A DNA stretch of 64,000 nt from an uncultured Clostridia bacterium (GTDB lineage Bacteria > Bacillota > Clostridia > Lachnospirales > Lachnospiraceae), in the NCBI GenBank assembly GCA_948467395.1, contig CAOKDX010000002.1:186001-250000 (forward strand), read 5' to 3'. Made by a program: the position numbers and the translations under genes. Of the stretch, positions 52,336 to 61,414 are shown piece after piece. The first letter of the stretch is position 1; each line of letters starts with the position of its first letter. The notes beneath the pieces are model-generated. The model was not told the DNA's origin. It did not search any database and worked only from the letters and a program-made list of their open reading frames with translations.

Positions 52336-52929
52336 TCATTCCTCTTCCGATACACTGCCAACAGAAGCCATCGTATCAGCCACGTTGACTATCTCCGGCG
52401 CACCAGTCGGTGCCTCATGGCCATCAGCCACCTCTCTCGGATCTGGATTTTCTTTCGGCGCCTCATCATCCTTCCACATGGATTTATACTTTTCCTTCTG
52501 TTCATTCATCATTGCCATGCTCTTGGCCGCCTGATACATTTCCATACTATATTCCATCAGCTTTTGTTCATCCTTGCCCGGCACCTTCGCTCCCTTGGCA
52601 ATCCGCCGCACCACCTCCAGGATCTTTGCCAGATCCTGAGCCGCTTCCTCCATCGCCTCCGTCTGCTGCTTTGTTGACTCAAGATTGGCATAGGCGGTAT
52701 GGGTCTCCATAAGCTGCTCCATATAATTGCGGTATTCATCATATTTTTTGGAAACGGCCTCATAGGACAGCTCCAGGGAAACCGCCTCATCCGCGTAAAT
52801 TTCCTTGCCATTTTCCGTCAGTCTGATCTTCTCCTCCAATTCCTTTTTCTGTTTGTACAAATTCCTTTTCTGATCGTGGTATTCATGGATTTTAGTGGAA
52901 TATAACGTTCTTGCTTCTCCTATTTTCAT
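52336..52929 (-). CDS. Coiled-coil protein with an acidic tail, unknown
   Basis: A 197-residue soluble protein. The first about 130 residues form a long helical region (YHDQKRNLYKQKKELEEKIR, NYMEQLMETHTAYANLESTKQQTEAMEEAAQDLAKILEVVRRIAKG), and the tail is Pro-, Asp- and Glu-rich (PKENPDPREVADG, ending SVSEEE). I recognise no family. The start has AGGAGGGGG upstream; its neighbour downstream is the GT2 gene, 32 bases further. A structural or scaffolding role is a guess. Confidence 0.72.
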   Translation of the reverse strand: MKIGEARTLYSTKIHEYHDQKRNLYKQKKELEEKIRLTENGKEIYADEAVSLELSYEAVSKKYDEYRNYMEQLMETHTAYANLESTKQQTEAMEEAAQDLAKILEVVRRIAKGAKVPGKDEQKLMEYSMEMYQAAKSMAMMNEQKEKYKSMWKDDEAPKENPDPREVADGHEAPTGAPEIVNVADTMASVGSVSEEE

Positions 52930-53024
52930 AACCTTTCCCCCTCCTGGAAACTACGGCACATCCTTGTCTTGCTATCATTATATATATCGGTAAGATAACA
53001 AAATCCTTTTACCAGCGATTTCTA

Positions 53025-53041
53025 GCTCAATGGCGCCATTA
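53025..53041. repeat. Partial copy of the GCTCAATGGCGCCATT repeat
   Basis: GCTCAATGGCGCCATT at 53025-53040 matches 16 of the 20 bases of the palindrome at 12614-12633, in an intergenic site upstream of the coiled-coil gene. The 3' arm has decayed. Confidence 0.6.
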
Positions 53042-53073
53042 TGTTTCATTGATCCATCACCTCTCTCTATTTA

Positions 53074-53103
53074 AAAATGAGCCCTGCCGCATCGGCAGAG
53101 CCC
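53074..53103 (-). terminator. Terminator of the butyrate operon
   Basis: On the minus strand GGGCTCTGCCG (53103-53093) pairs with CGGCAGGGCTC (53089-53079) around a 3-base loop; the stem is 11 pairs with two G-U pairs. ATTTTT follows. It is 25 bases past the etfA stop. Confidence 0.88.
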
Positions 53104-53127
53104 ATTCCCTTATTTCTTATTGTCCGA

Positions 53128-54165
53128 TTATTTCCCGGCCATTTCAGCCTTCAGCATCTCGGTCAGCTGCGGAACGATCTTATTCAGATCGCCAACCAGA
53201 CCATAATCCGCCACATCAAAGATTGGAGCTGTCTCATCCTTGTTAATGGCAACGATGATATCTGCCTCTTCCATGCCGGCTACATGCTGGATCGCACCGG
53301 AGATACCGATCGCAAAATATACGCTCGGACGAACCGTCTTACCGGTCTGCCCTACCTGACGCTCCTGAGGCATCCATCCATTCTCTACGACAGCACGGGA
53401 GCAGCTTACGGTTCCACCCAGTACATCAGCCAGATCCTGGAGAAGCTTGAAGTTCTCTTCGCTTCCCACACCGCGTCCGCCGGATACAAGGATCTTTGCA
53501 TCCTGAATATCTACGGTGTCCGCTACAGATTTCACCACCTCAAGAATCTCGACATATTTGTTATCTGGTGTGAATCCCGGATTGTATTCAATCACATTTG
53601 CCTTTGCACCTGTAATCGGAGCGATCTTCTGCATAACGCCCGGACGGACCGTAGCCATCTGAGGACGGTTATACGGACATGCAATGGTAGCAATGGTGTT
53701 GCCGCCAAAAGCAGGACGTGTCATCAGAAGCTGCTTCGGCAGTACTTCCTTCGTTGCCATATCTGTGAAATCGCCGATCTCCAATACGGTACAGTCAGCA
53801 GTCAGACCGGTTGCCACACGTGCAGATACACGGGGACCAAGGTCACGTCCGATGGCAGTTGCCCCTACCAGCATAATCTCCGGCTTGTACTCGTTGATCA
53901 CGGAAGACAGAGCATGTGCGTAGGGCTCTGTTCTGTATACTTCCAGTTCTTTGTCATCTACTACAATTACTTTATCCGCACCATATTCTGCAAGACCGTC
54001 TGCCAGTCCCATAACACCTGAGCCAAGCAGTACAGCAGTTACATCTGTATCCAGATCCTTTGCAAGATCTTTTGCCTTGCCAAGCAGTTCGTATGCGATG
54101 CCGCTAACCTCACCGTCAACCTGCTGAGCAAAGACATATACACCTTTATATTCTTCTAAACTCAT
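53128..54165 (-). CDS. etfA: Electron transfer flavoprotein, alpha subunit
   Basis: A 345-residue EtfA. The C-terminal FAD domain is clear: [26 protein letters not shown], then [42 protein letters not shown]. With EtfB and Bcd it forms the complex that, in clostridia, reduces crotonyl-CoA with NADH and can pass electrons to ferredoxin (flavin-based bifurcation). Last gene of the operon before its terminator; gap to etfB is 47 bases. Confidence 0.96.
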   Translation of the reverse strand: MSLEEYKGVYVFAQQVDGEVSGIAYELLGKAKDLAKDLDTDVTAVLLGSGVMGLADGLAEYGADKVIVVDDKELEVYRTEPYAHALSSVINEYKPEIMLVGATAIGRDLGPRVSARVATGLTADCTVLEIGDFTDMATKEVLPKQLLMTRPAFGGNTIATIACPYNRPQMATVRPGVMQKIAPITGAKANVIEYNPGFTPDNKYVEILEVVKSVADTVDIQDAKILVSGGRGVGSEENFKLLQDLADVLGGTVSCSRAVVENGWMPQERQVGQTGKTVRPSVYFAIGISGAIQHVAGMEEADIIVAINKDETAPIFDVADYGLVGDLNKIVPQLTEMLKAEMAGK

Positions 54166-54212
54166 TTTAACCTCCTAATCTGAAATCCTGCGTGTGCACT
54201 CTTCACACCCAA

Positions 54213-54995
54213 TTAGATTACATGTTTCTCTTTGAATTTGTCAACGATATAGGCTGCAGCTTCAGCCGGATCCAGAGTTACCACTTCGCCGGCACCCTTG
54301 CGAACCTTATCAGAAGCCTTGGCAATCTTAGTTGGGGATCCCTTCAGACCAAGGTTGGCATCATCTACATCTTTAAGATCTGCCCTGCCCCATACGGTAA
54401 CTTCCTTTTCAAATGCTTCATTAATTCCACCCGGCGTCATGTAGCGCGGCTCGTTCAGTTCAGAAAGGGCAGTTACAAGACAAGGCATCTGAGCCTTGAT
54501 CACATGATATCTGTCCTCATACTGACGCTCAACGATCACACTGTTTCCTTCAATCTTGATATTCTGTGCATAAGAGATGACAGGAAGATCCAGATGCTCA
54601 GCGATCTGTGGGCCAACCTGAGCGGTATCGCCGTCAATCGCCTGACGTCCGGTAATGATCAGATCATAATCAATATTTCTCAGTGCACCGGCAATGGTTG
54701 TAGAGGTAGCCCAGGTGTCAGCTCCGCCCAGAACACGGTCAGTAACCAGGATACCCTTGTCAGCACCCATGGCCATTGCCTCACGCAAAACCTCTTCCGC
54801 CTTCGGAAGTCCCATGGTAAGAACCGTTACCTCCGCACCAGTTTCATCTTTGATTCTCAGTGCTGCTTCCAGACCAGCTTTATCATCCGGATTCATGATG
54901 GTAAGCATTGCACCTCTATTCAATGTACCGTCCGGGTTAAATACTACGCCGCCCTTAGTATCCGGCACCTGTTTTATACAAACTACAATTTTCAC
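54213..54995 (-). CDS. etfB: Electron transfer flavoprotein, beta subunit
   Basis: A 260-residue EtfB. MKIVVCIKQVPDTKG is the family start, GRQAIDGDTAQVGPQIAEHLDLP near 120 is the FAD/nucleotide signature, and NLGLKGSPTKIAKASDKV is near the end. It pairs with EtfA as the electron carrier of Bcd. Whether the pair is truly bifurcating cannot be proved here; the clostridial butyrate operon context favours it. The bcd stop is 11 bases upstream. Confidence 0.96.
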   Translation of the reverse strand: MKIVVCIKQVPDTKGGVVFNPDGTLNRGAMLTIMNPDDKAGLEAALRIKDETGAEVTVLTMGLPKAEEVLREAMAMGADKGILVTDRVLGGADTWATSTTIAGALRNIDYDLIITGRQAIDGDTAQVGPQIAEHLDLPVISYAQNIKIEGNSVIVERQYEDRYHVIKAQMPCLVTALSELNEPRYMTPGGINEAFEKEVTVWGRADLKDVDDANLGLKGSPTKIAKASDKVRKGAGEVVTLDPAEAAAYIVDKFKEKHVI

Positions 54996-55006
54996 GAGAG
55001 CACCTC

Positions 55007-56158
55007 CTATTTCAATAAGCTACCAGAGATAACCATGCGCTGAACTTCTGAAGTTCCTTCGTAGATCTCTGTGATCTTGGCATCACGCATCATACGCTCA
55101 ACGTCATATTCTCTAATGTAACCATAACCACCGTGTAACTGAACTGCCTTGGTCGTCACTTCCATGGCAACCTCTGCTGCAAATAATTTCGCCATGGCAG
55201 CTTCTACGCTGTAGACCTTCTGGGTCTCTTTTGCCTTTGCTGCTTTGTATACAAGAAGCTTGGCAGCCTCCACCTTTGTCGCCATATTGGCAAGCTGGAA
55301 CTGTGTATTCTGGAACTGTGCGATGGAACGTCCGAACTGCTTTCTTTCTTTTACATATTCGATGGTTGCCTCTAGAGCCCCCTCGGCAAGGCCGAGCGCC
55401 TGAGCAGCAATACCGATACGTCCGCCATCCAGTGTATGCATGGCAATGCCAAAGCCTTTGCCCTGCTGACCAAGCAGATTATCCTTCGGAATACGACAGT
55501 CCTCGAAAATCAGCTCATATGTTGCCGATCCACGGATACCCATCTTCTTCTCTTTCGTTCCGAAGGAGAAGCCCGGAGTGCCCTTCTCTACGATAAATGC
55601 AGAAATCTCTTTGATCTTTCTGCCGCGTTTCTCAATAATACCGGTAACGGCGATGATAATATAAATATCTGCCTCTTTACCGTTTGTGATAAAACATTTG
55701 GAACCATTGAGCACCCACTCATCTCCATCCAGTACAGCCTTTGTCTGCTGTCCCTGGGCATCCGTGCCGGCCCCCGGCTCTGTCAGGCCAAATGCGCCCA
55801 GCTTCTCGCCGTTGGCAAGAGGCACCAGATATTTCTGTTTCTGCTCTTCCGTTCCGTACATATAAATCGGGTCTGCACCAAGGGAGGAATGTGCAGATAC
55901 AACAACGCCTGTTGTACCGCATACCTTGGACAGCTCTTCTACGCACATTGTGTATGTAAGAGGATCACAGCCCTGTCCGCCATATTCTTTTGGAATGGCG
56001 ATTCCCATGAAACCGAGCTTCTGCATCTTGGCAACAGTCTCACGTGGAAAACTTTCTGTTTCATCAACTTCCTGCGCAAGCGGCTTCACTTCGTTCTGGG
56101 CAAAATCCTGGAACAGCTGTCTAGCCATCTCGTGCTGCTTGTCAAATTTAAAATCCAT
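55007..56158 (-). CDS. bcd: Butyryl-CoA dehydrogenase
   Basis: Reduces crotonyl-CoA to butyryl-CoA, FAD-dependent. The 383 residues show ACAD family motifs: FGLTEPGAGTDAQGQQT near 125, WVLNGSKCFITNGKEAD near 150, QLHGGYGYIREYDVERMMRDAKI near 343, and the catalytic-base region IYEGTSEVQRMVI near 370 (Glu in this loop). It sits between hbd and etfB, and matches the short-chain acyl-CoA dehydrogenases of butyrate producers. Confidence 0.95.
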   Translation of the reverse strand: MDFKFDKQHEMARQLFQDFAQNEVKPLAQEVDETESFPRETVAKMQKLGFMGIAIPKEYGGQGCDPLTYTMCVEELSKVCGTTGVVVSAHSSLGADPIYMYGTEEQKQKYLVPLANGEKLGAFGLTEPGAGTDAQGQQTKAVLDGDEWVLNGSKCFITNGKEADIYIIIAVTGIIEKRGRKIKEISAFIVEKGTPGFSFGTKEKKMGIRGSATYELIFEDCRIPKDNLLGQQGKGFGIAMHTLDGGRIGIAAQALGLAEGALEATIEYVKERKQFGRSIAQFQNTQFQLANMATKVEAAKLLVYKAAKAKETQKVYSVEAAMAKLFAAEVAMEVTTKAVQLHGGYGYIREYDVERMMRDAKITEIYEGTSEVQRMVISGSLLK

Positions 56159-56219
56159 GTTCGATTGAACTCCTTTCTTTGGACAATATTGGTTCCTATA
56201 TCAAAACTGCTTCTGTTTC

Positions 56220-57062
56220 TTATTTTGAATAATCGTAGAATCCTACGCCTGTCTTCATACCAAGCTTGCCGGCACGTACCATCTTTCTCAGCAACGGATG
56301 AGGACGGTATTTCGGATCACCTGTCTCAGCCTGCAGAACTTCCATAATGGCAAGGCAGATATCCAGGCCAACCAGATCGCCCAGAGCCAGAGGTCCCATC
56401 GGATGATTTGCGCCCAGCTTCATGGCAGCATCGATGCCTTCTACAGAAGCGACACCGTCTGCATAGATCCCAACTGCCTCATTGATCATCGGAATCAGGA
56501 TTCTGTTTACAACAAATCCGGCAGCCTCTTTTACCTCAACCGGAGTCTTTCCGATTTCTTTTGAGATGGCAACCACTCGGTCATTGATCTCGTCAGTTGT
56601 GTTTTCTCCGCGGATTACTTCTACCAGCTTCATAACCGGCGCCGGGTTAAAGAAGTGCATACCGATTACCGGATGGGAGATTCCCTGTCCGATTTCAGTA
56701 ATAGAAAGGGAAGAAGTATTGGTAGCAAAGATACAGTCGTCTTTTGTAACGATCTCTTCCAGTTCCTTGAATGTCTGTTTTTTAACATCCATAACCTCAA
56801 GAGCAGCTTCCACGATAAGATCGCAGTCTGTGCAGATATCCTTTACACCTGTCGTAATCTTGTTCAGGATTGCATCGGCAGCCGCCTGATCCATCTTGCC
56901 CTTGGCGATTCTCTTCTCGAAGCCCTTGGCAATCTTTTTCTTTCCATTTGCAGCGAACTCTTCGTTGATATCGCACAAATATACTTCATAACCTTCTGTC
57001 TGCGCAAAAGCCTGCGCAATACCGGAACCCATAGTTCCTGCACCAATAACACCAACTTTCAT
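56220..57062 (-). CDS. hbd: 3-hydroxybutyryl-CoA dehydrogenase
   Basis: Reduces acetoacetyl-CoA to 3-hydroxybutyryl-CoA. The 280-residue enzyme has a Rossmann start [16 protein letters not shown], the catalytic His in [20 protein letters not shown] near 140, and the C-terminal [18 protein letters not shown] domain. It follows crt with a gap of 28 bases and precedes bcd. Confidence 0.96.
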   Translation of the reverse strand: MKVGVIGAGTMGSGIAQAFAQTEGYEVYLCDINEEFAANGKKKIAKGFEKRIAKGKMDQAAADAILNKITTGVKDICTDCDLIVEAALEVMDVKKQTFKELEEIVTKDDCIFATNTSSLSITEIGQGISHPVIGMHFFNPAPVMKLVEVIRGENTTDEINDRVVAISKEIGKTPVEVKEAAGFVVNRILIPMINEAVGIYADGVASVEGIDAAMKLGANHPMGPLALGDLVGLDICLAIMEVLQAETGDPKYRPHPLLRKMVRAGKLGMKTGVGFYDYSK

Positions 57063-57090
57063 GAAATCCTACCTCCATATAATATTTATT

Positions 57091-57882
57091 TTATTTGTTC
57101 TTAAAGGGAACTACCTTCAGTTTCTTTTCTTTATCCTTCTCTAAGAAATTGCCCATTCCCGCTTTCTGGTCTTCTGTCTCAAAGCAGTCGCCGAAAAGCT
57201 TCTCCTCAACAACGATTGCCTCATCCATATCCACCTGAAGGCCGTCATTGATCGCCTTCTTACAATTGCGTACAGCGATGGGAGCCTGCGCCGCGATACC
57301 TGCCGCCATCTTCTTCGCCTGAGGAATCAGCTCCTCCTGCGGATAAACGGCATTCACAAGACCGATGCGGTATGCCTCGTCTGCCTTGATGTTTCTTGCT
57401 GTATAGATCAGCTGTTTTGCCATACCCGGGCTTACCAAGCGGGCAAGTCTCTGTGTTCCGCCAAATCCTGGTGTAATGCCGAGACCAACCTCCGGCTGTC
57501 CGAATACTGCATTCTCAGAACAGATGCGGATATCACAGCTCATGGAAATCTCACAGCCGCCGCCAAGGGCGAAACCATTCACAGCTGCGATAACAGGCAG
57601 CGGGAATGTCTCCAGCTTGCGGAATACGTCATTTCCCTTCTTGCCGAACGCCTCTCCCTCTGCCTTTGTCAGCGTGCTCATCTCACCGATGTCAGCACCG
57701 GCAACAAAGGATTTGTCGCCTGCGCCAGTGAGAATCAGGCAGCGGATCTCATTCTGGTCAACGGCATCCAGTGCGGCATCCAGTTCATCCAGCACGGCAC
57801 TGTTGAGAGCATTCAGCGCTTTGGGACGGTTGATGGTAATGATACCTACCTTATCTTCTACTTCATATGTTATGAATTCCAT
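57091..57882 (-). CDS. crt: Crotonase (3-hydroxybutyryl-CoA dehydratase)
   Basis: Dehydrates 3-hydroxybutyryl-CoA to crotonyl-CoA. The 263-residue enoyl-CoA hydratase has oxyanion loop 1 AGADIGEM and loop 2 FALGGGCEISMSCDIRI, with the catalytic Glu in FGQPEVGLGITPGFGGTQRL. It begins 88 bases after the thl stop; a GC-rich stem-loop lies in that gap (57934-57958). Confidence 0.96.
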   Translation of the reverse strand: MEFITYEVEDKVGIITINRPKALNALNSAVLDELDAALDAVDQNEIRCLILTGAGDKSFVAGADIGEMSTLTKAEGEAFGKKGNDVFRKLETFPLPVIAAVNGFALGGGCEISMSCDIRICSENAVFGQPEVGLGITPGFGGTQRLARLVSPGMAKQLIYTARNIKADEAYRIGLVNAVYPQEELIPQAKKMAAGIAAQAPIAVRNCKKAINDGLQVDMDEAIVVEEKLFGDCFETEDQKAGMGNFLEKDKEKKLKVVPFKNK

Positions 57883-57933
57883 AACGGTTAACCTCCATAT
57901 ATTTTTATCATATCAGCCCTTTTCAACAGGGAA

Positions 57934-57958
57934 CTGACCGGTCCAACGGGCCGGCCAG
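57934..57958 (-). repeat. Intercistronic stem-loop between thl and crt
   Basis: On the minus strand CTGGCCGG (57958-57951) pairs with CCGGTCAG (57941-57934), eight pairs including one G-U, around a 9-base loop. No T-run follows, so it is not a terminator; it may set differential mRNA stability in the operon. Confidence 0.5.
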
Positions 57959-57970
57959 CCTGCCAAATGA

Positions 57971-59155
57971 TCAGTCTCTCTCTACGATTGTGGAGCAGCC
58001 CATTCCGCCGCCGATACAAAGTGTTGCAAGGCCCTTCTTCGCATCGCGTTTCTGCATCTCATGAAGCAGAGTAACCAGAATACGGCATCCACTTGCTCCT
58101 ACCGGATGTCCGAGAGCGATAGCGCCACCATTTACATTGAGCTTGCTCAGGTCAAAGCCAAGATCTCTCCCGACTGCTACGGACTGCGCTGCAAATGCCT
58201 CATTTGCCTCGATCAGGTCAAATTCGTCAATGCTCATGCCTGTCTTAGCCAGAACCTTCTTTGTGGAAGCAACCGGGCCAACACCCATGATCTTCGGATC
58301 TACGCCGCCCAGTGCACCAGCAACGAAGCTCGCCATCGGAGTCACACCGAGTTCTTTTGCTTTCTCCTCACTCATAACAACGATGGCTGCGGCACCATCA
58401 TTGATACCAGAAGCATTACCAGCAGTAACTACACCGCCGTCTACGCCGCTGCAGCATTTCAGTGAGCTGAGGCTGTCTGCCGTTGTGCCTGCACGAGGTC
58501 CCTCATCGGTATCTACAACAATAGTCTTCTTGCGCTGTTTCACTTCAACAGGAACGATCTCATCCTTAAACCTGCCCTCTTCCATCGCCTTCTCACATTT
58601 CTGCTGGCTGTTGGCAGCAAACTCATCCAGTTCTTCACGGGTAAGGCCATACTGCTCTGCTACGTTCTCAGCAGTAACCATCATATGATACTGGTTGAAA
58701 GCATCCCACAATGCATCATTTACCATGGTATCCACCAGAGTACCATTATTCATTCTATAACCAAAACGGCCATTCATAGCAGCGTACGGAGCCAGTGACA
58801 TATTCTCCATACCACCTGCCACAACGATATCGGCATCTCCTGCCTGGATCATCTGTGCCGCCATATTGACACAGTTCAGACCAGAGCCGCATACTACGTT
58901 TACTGTTACAGCCGGAGTTTCAATCGGAAGGCCTGCCCCAATGGACGCCTGACGGGCAACATTCTGTCCCAGACCTGCCTGGATAACACAGCCCATATAT
59001 ACATGGTCTACCGCATCCTTGGCAACACCTGCTCTTTTCAGTGCTTCTTCAATAACAATGGAACCCAGCTTCGCTGCCGGCACTGAACTCAGGGCACCGC
59101 CCATTTTGCCGATCGCAGTACGGCAAGCACCAGCTAATACAACTTTCTTTGACAT
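57971..59155 (-). CDS. thl: Acetyl-CoA acetyltransferase (thiolase)
   Basis: Condenses two acetyl-CoA to acetoacetyl-CoA, the first step of butyrate synthesis. The 394 residues have the acyl-enzyme Cys in [18 protein letters not shown] near 88, [12 protein letters not shown] near 350 with the His, and CIGGGMG near 382 with the second Cys. First gene of the operon, GGAGG upstream. coaD is 100 bases further upstream on the same strand. I see no consensus promoter for the operon in the gap. Confidence 0.97.
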   Translation of the reverse strand: MSKKVVLAGACRTAIGKMGGALSSVPAAKLGSIVIEEALKRAGVAKDAVDHVYMGCVIQAGLGQNVARQASIGAGLPIETPAVTVNVVCGSGLNCVNMAAQMIQAGDADIVVAGGMENMSLAPYAAMNGRFGYRMNNGTLVDTMVNDALWDAFNQYHMMVTAENVAEQYGLTREELDEFAANSQQKCEKAMEEGRFKDEIVPVEVKQRKKTIVVDTDEGPRAGTTADSLSSLKCCSGVDGGVVTAGNASGINDGAAAIVVMSEEKAKELGVTPMASFVAGALGGVDPKIMGVGPVASTKKVLAKTGMSIDEFDLIEANEAFAAQSVAVGRDLGFDLSKLNVNGGAIALGHPVGASGCRILVTLLHEMQKRDAKKGLATLCIGGGMGCSTIVERD

Positions 59156-59205
59156 GAAATATATCCTCCTTTACTTTTTATAGGAAAATCCGTCCTATGC
59201 GGAGT

Positions 59206-59234
59206 GCGTCGAGTTTCTCGACCGACGCTTTTTT
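59206..59234 (+). terminator. Plus-facing terminator-like hairpin upstream of thl
   Basis: GCGTCG (59206-59211) pairs with CGACGC (59223-59228), followed by a T6 run on the plus strand. Both adjoining genes are on the minus strand, so it would stop only antisense transcription, or it forms a leader structure for thl. Confidence 0.5.
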
Positions 59235-59259
59235 ATAACATCTGTTACTTCTATCAATA

Positions 59260-59757
59260 CTACACTGTAGTACCGTGCAGTGAATGATCAAATTTGCGGC
59301 GGAATGCCTCCTCCACCACCGGTGGAACCAGCTTTGAAACATTGGAGCCATAATGAGCGATCTCTTTCACTATAGTAGAACTGAGAAAAGAATATTCCAG
59401 GCTTGTGGTAAAAAAAATTGTCTCAATCCCCGGCTCGATACTGTGATTGGTCTGTGCGATCTGCATTTCCGACTCAAAATCCGTCACGGCACGAAGGCCG
59501 CGGACCATCACCTTCGCCCCGTTTTCCCGGGCAAAGTCAACGGTAAGGCCGGTAAAGGATTTCACACTGATATTGGGAAGCTCCTTCGTCGCCTCCCGGA
59601 TCATATCCATCCGCTCTTCCATCGTGAACAAAGGCTTCTTGTCCCTGTTCACCAGTACGGCAATGACCAGCTCGTCCACCACATTTGCCGCCCGCTGGAT
59701 AATGTCCAGATGCCCGTTTGTCACCGGATCAAAACTGCCGGGATAAATCGCTTTCAT
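59260..59757 (-). CDS. coaD: Phosphopantetheine adenylyltransferase
   Basis: Forms dephospho-CoA from 4'-phosphopantetheine and ATP. The 165-residue enzyme starts MKAIYPGSFDPVTNGHLDII, with the TNGH nucleotidyltransferase motif, and ends with the SFLSSTIVKEIA block. I choose the second ATG at 59757 (GAAGG is seven bases upstream); the ATG before it is only four bases from the site. A frame open to 59895 adds an unlikely N-terminus. It usually follows rsmD, which is absent. Its promoter diverges from that of the CoA-transferase gene. Confidence 0.95.
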   Translation of the reverse strand: MKAIYPGSFDPVTNGHLDIIQRAANVVDELVIAVLVNRDKKPLFTMEERMDMIREATKELPNISVKSFTGLTVDFARENGAKVMVRGLRAVTDFESEMQIAQTNHSIEPGIETIFFTTSLEYSFLSSTIVKEIAHYGSNVSKLVPPVVEEAFRRKFDHSLHGTTV

Positions 59758-59824
59758 CATGCTACCTTCCATTCTACAGGCACGACAAATATGCCTGTTT
59801 TCACAGATTTTCCACCATGGTTCT

Positions 59825-59864
59825 ATCATAACATAAAGAGGGGATATCGTCAAGAATTTAACAA
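59825..59864 (-). promoter_or_regulatory. coaD promoter with an overlapping Rex-like site
   Basis: On the minus strand TTGACG (59853-59848) and TATGAT (59830-59825) are 17 bases apart. The 18 bases 59847-59864 (minus: TTGTTAAATTCTTGACGA) match 12 of 14 fixed positions of the Rex consensus and cover the -35 box. Confidence 0.65.
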
Positions 59865-59887
59865 AGTTTTTTCCTCCCAAAACACCC

Positions 59888-59924
59888 TTGACCATATTAC
59901 ACCCTAATGTTAAAATTATAACAA
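59888..59924 (+). promoter_or_regulatory. CoA-transferase promoter with a Rex operator
   Basis: TTGACC (59888-59893) and TAAAAT (59911-59916) are 17 bases apart. ATGTTAAAATTATAACAA at 59907-59924 matches 12 of 14 fixed positions of TTGTTAANNNNTTAACAA and covers the -10 box, where bound Rex would block RNA polymerase. Confidence 0.75.
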
Positions 59925-59953
59925 ACTTTAAGAAAATTTTATAGGAGGTTGTT

Positions 59954-61294
59954 ATGGATTACGAAGCATTATATAAGAGCAAACTGACAACAGCGGCCAA
60001 GGCCGCTGAGGTGGTCAAGTCCGGTGACTGGGTAGATTATGGCTGGACCGCCACTACCCCTGTCGCTTTCGACCAGGAAATGGCGAAACGCATCACCGGG
60101 CTTCACGATGTCAAATTCCGCGGAGGCATCCTGATGTGGATACCAGAAATCTTCAAGGTAGAGGATCCGGCGGAGCACTTTACATGGAATTCCTGGCATA
60201 TGGGGGGGATCGAGAGGAAGGCTGTCTCCCAGGGCTTTTCTTTCTATGCGCCCATCCGCTATTCGGAGCTTCCCCGTTACTACCGCGATATGCCGGAACC
60301 GGTAGATGTTGCCGTGATGCAGGTAGCTCCTATGGATCAGCACGGATATTTCAACTTCGGGCCAAGCGCATCTCATCTGGCAGCTGCCTGTGAGCGCAGC
60401 AAATGCATTATAGTAGAGGTAAATGAAAACGTTCCCCGTTGTCTCGGCGGATTCGAAAACGGCATCCATATCTCTAAGGTTGATATGATCATCGAGGGCG
60501 ATAACCCAGCCATGGCAGAGCTGGGAGGCGGCGGTGCCGCTACCGAAGTAGATCAGGCGGTGGCAAAGCAGATTGTGGCGCAGATCCCCAACGGTGCCTG
60601 CCTTCAGCTGGGAATCGGCGGCATGCCAAATGCAGTAGGTTCTCTCATCGCCGAATCCGATCTGAAGGATTTAGGAGTACATACCGAAATGTATGTAGAC
60701 GCTTTTGTTGATATCACCAGGGCAGGCAAGATCAACGGATCAAAGAAAAATATCAACAAAGGACGTCAGGTTTTTGCCTTCGGTGCCGGCACCCAGAAGC
60801 TGTATGATTTCCTGGACGACAATCCCGAGGTTATGAGTGTACCTGTGGATTACGCCAATGATATAGACGTAATCTCCGCACACGATAATTTTATTTCCAT
60901 CAATAATGCGGTTGATATTGATCTTTTCGGCCAGGTAAATGCAGAGTCCGCCGGGACAAAAAATATAAGCGGAGCAGGCGGCCAGCTGGATTTCGTCCTT
61001 GGCGCCTACAAATCGAAAGGCGGCAAGAGTTTTATCTGCCTGTCTTCCACCTTCAAAAATAAACAGGGCGAGCTGCAGTCCCGCATCCGCCCCACATTGG
61101 CAAACGGCTCTATCGTAACTGATACCCGTGCCAACACCCATCATATCGTCACCGAATATGGCATGGTCAATCTGAAAGGAATGTCCGGATGGCAGAGAGC
61201 CGAGGCTTTAATCGGAATCGCCCACCCGGATTTTCGTGATGAGTTGATCAAAGAAGCGGAGAAAATGAATATCTGGCGAAGAAGCAACAAATAA
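59954..61294 (+). CDS. but: Butyryl-CoA:acetate CoA-transferase
   Basis: Swaps CoA from butyryl-CoA to acetate, releasing butyrate; the final step in most gut butyrate producers. The 446-residue protein is a family I CoA-transferase. The catalytic Glu is probably E245 in [13 protein letters not shown], and the C-terminal [22 protein letters not shown] is the conserved CoA loop. [24 protein letters not shown] is close to known But proteins. It is close to 4-hydroxybutyrate CoA-transferases, but the butyrate operon next door favours But. The ATG follows ATAGGAGG. It is the only plus-strand gene of this cluster. Confidence 0.93.
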   Translation: MDYEALYKSKLTTAAKAAEVVKSGDWVDYGWTATTPVAFDQEMAKRITGLHDVKFRGGILMWIPEIFKVEDPAEHFTWNSWHMGGIERKAVSQGFSFYAPIRYSELPRYYRDMPEPVDVAVMQVAPMDQHGYFNFGPSASHLAAACERSKCIIVEVNENVPRCLGGFENGIHISKVDMIIEGDNPAMAELGGGGAATEVDQAVAKQIVAQIPNGACLQLGIGGMPNAVGSLIAESDLKDLGVHTEMYVDAFVDITRAGKINGSKKNINKGRQVFAFGAGTQKLYDFLDDNPEVMSVPVDYANDIDVISAHDNFISINNAVDIDLFGQVNAESAGTKNISGAGGQLDFVLGAYKSKGGKSFICLSSTFKNKQGELQSRIRPTLANGSIVTDTRANTHHIVTEYGMVNLKGMSGWQRAEALIGIAHPDFRDELIKEAEKMNIWRRSNK

Positions 61295-61330
61295 ACTCCT
61301 GCCATTCTTTATAAGCTCAACGGCATACAA

Positions 61331-61381
61331 AAAATCCCCCCCTGTATCCTGTCCAGTCAAGAAACACAGGGGGGGATTTTT
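61331..61381. terminator. Bidirectional terminator between the CoA-transferase gene and the sensor kinase
   Basis: AAAATCCCCCCCTGT (61331-61345) pairs perfectly with ACAGGGGGGGATTTT (61366-61380). It has T-runs on both strands and lies between two convergent genes. Confidence 0.9.
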
Positions 61382-61414
61382 ATACGCCTTTTCTCTCTAT
61401 TCGAGCCATTGCAT

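Noticed and set aside
53077..54021. Long plus-strand open frames opposite etfA and the rest of the butyrate operon
   Set aside because: Shadows of strongly conserved genes; one would also run across the operon terminator.
61300..61330. A further copy of the GCTCAA repeat at about 61315
   Set aside because: Only GCTCAACGGC matches, which is too short to count.
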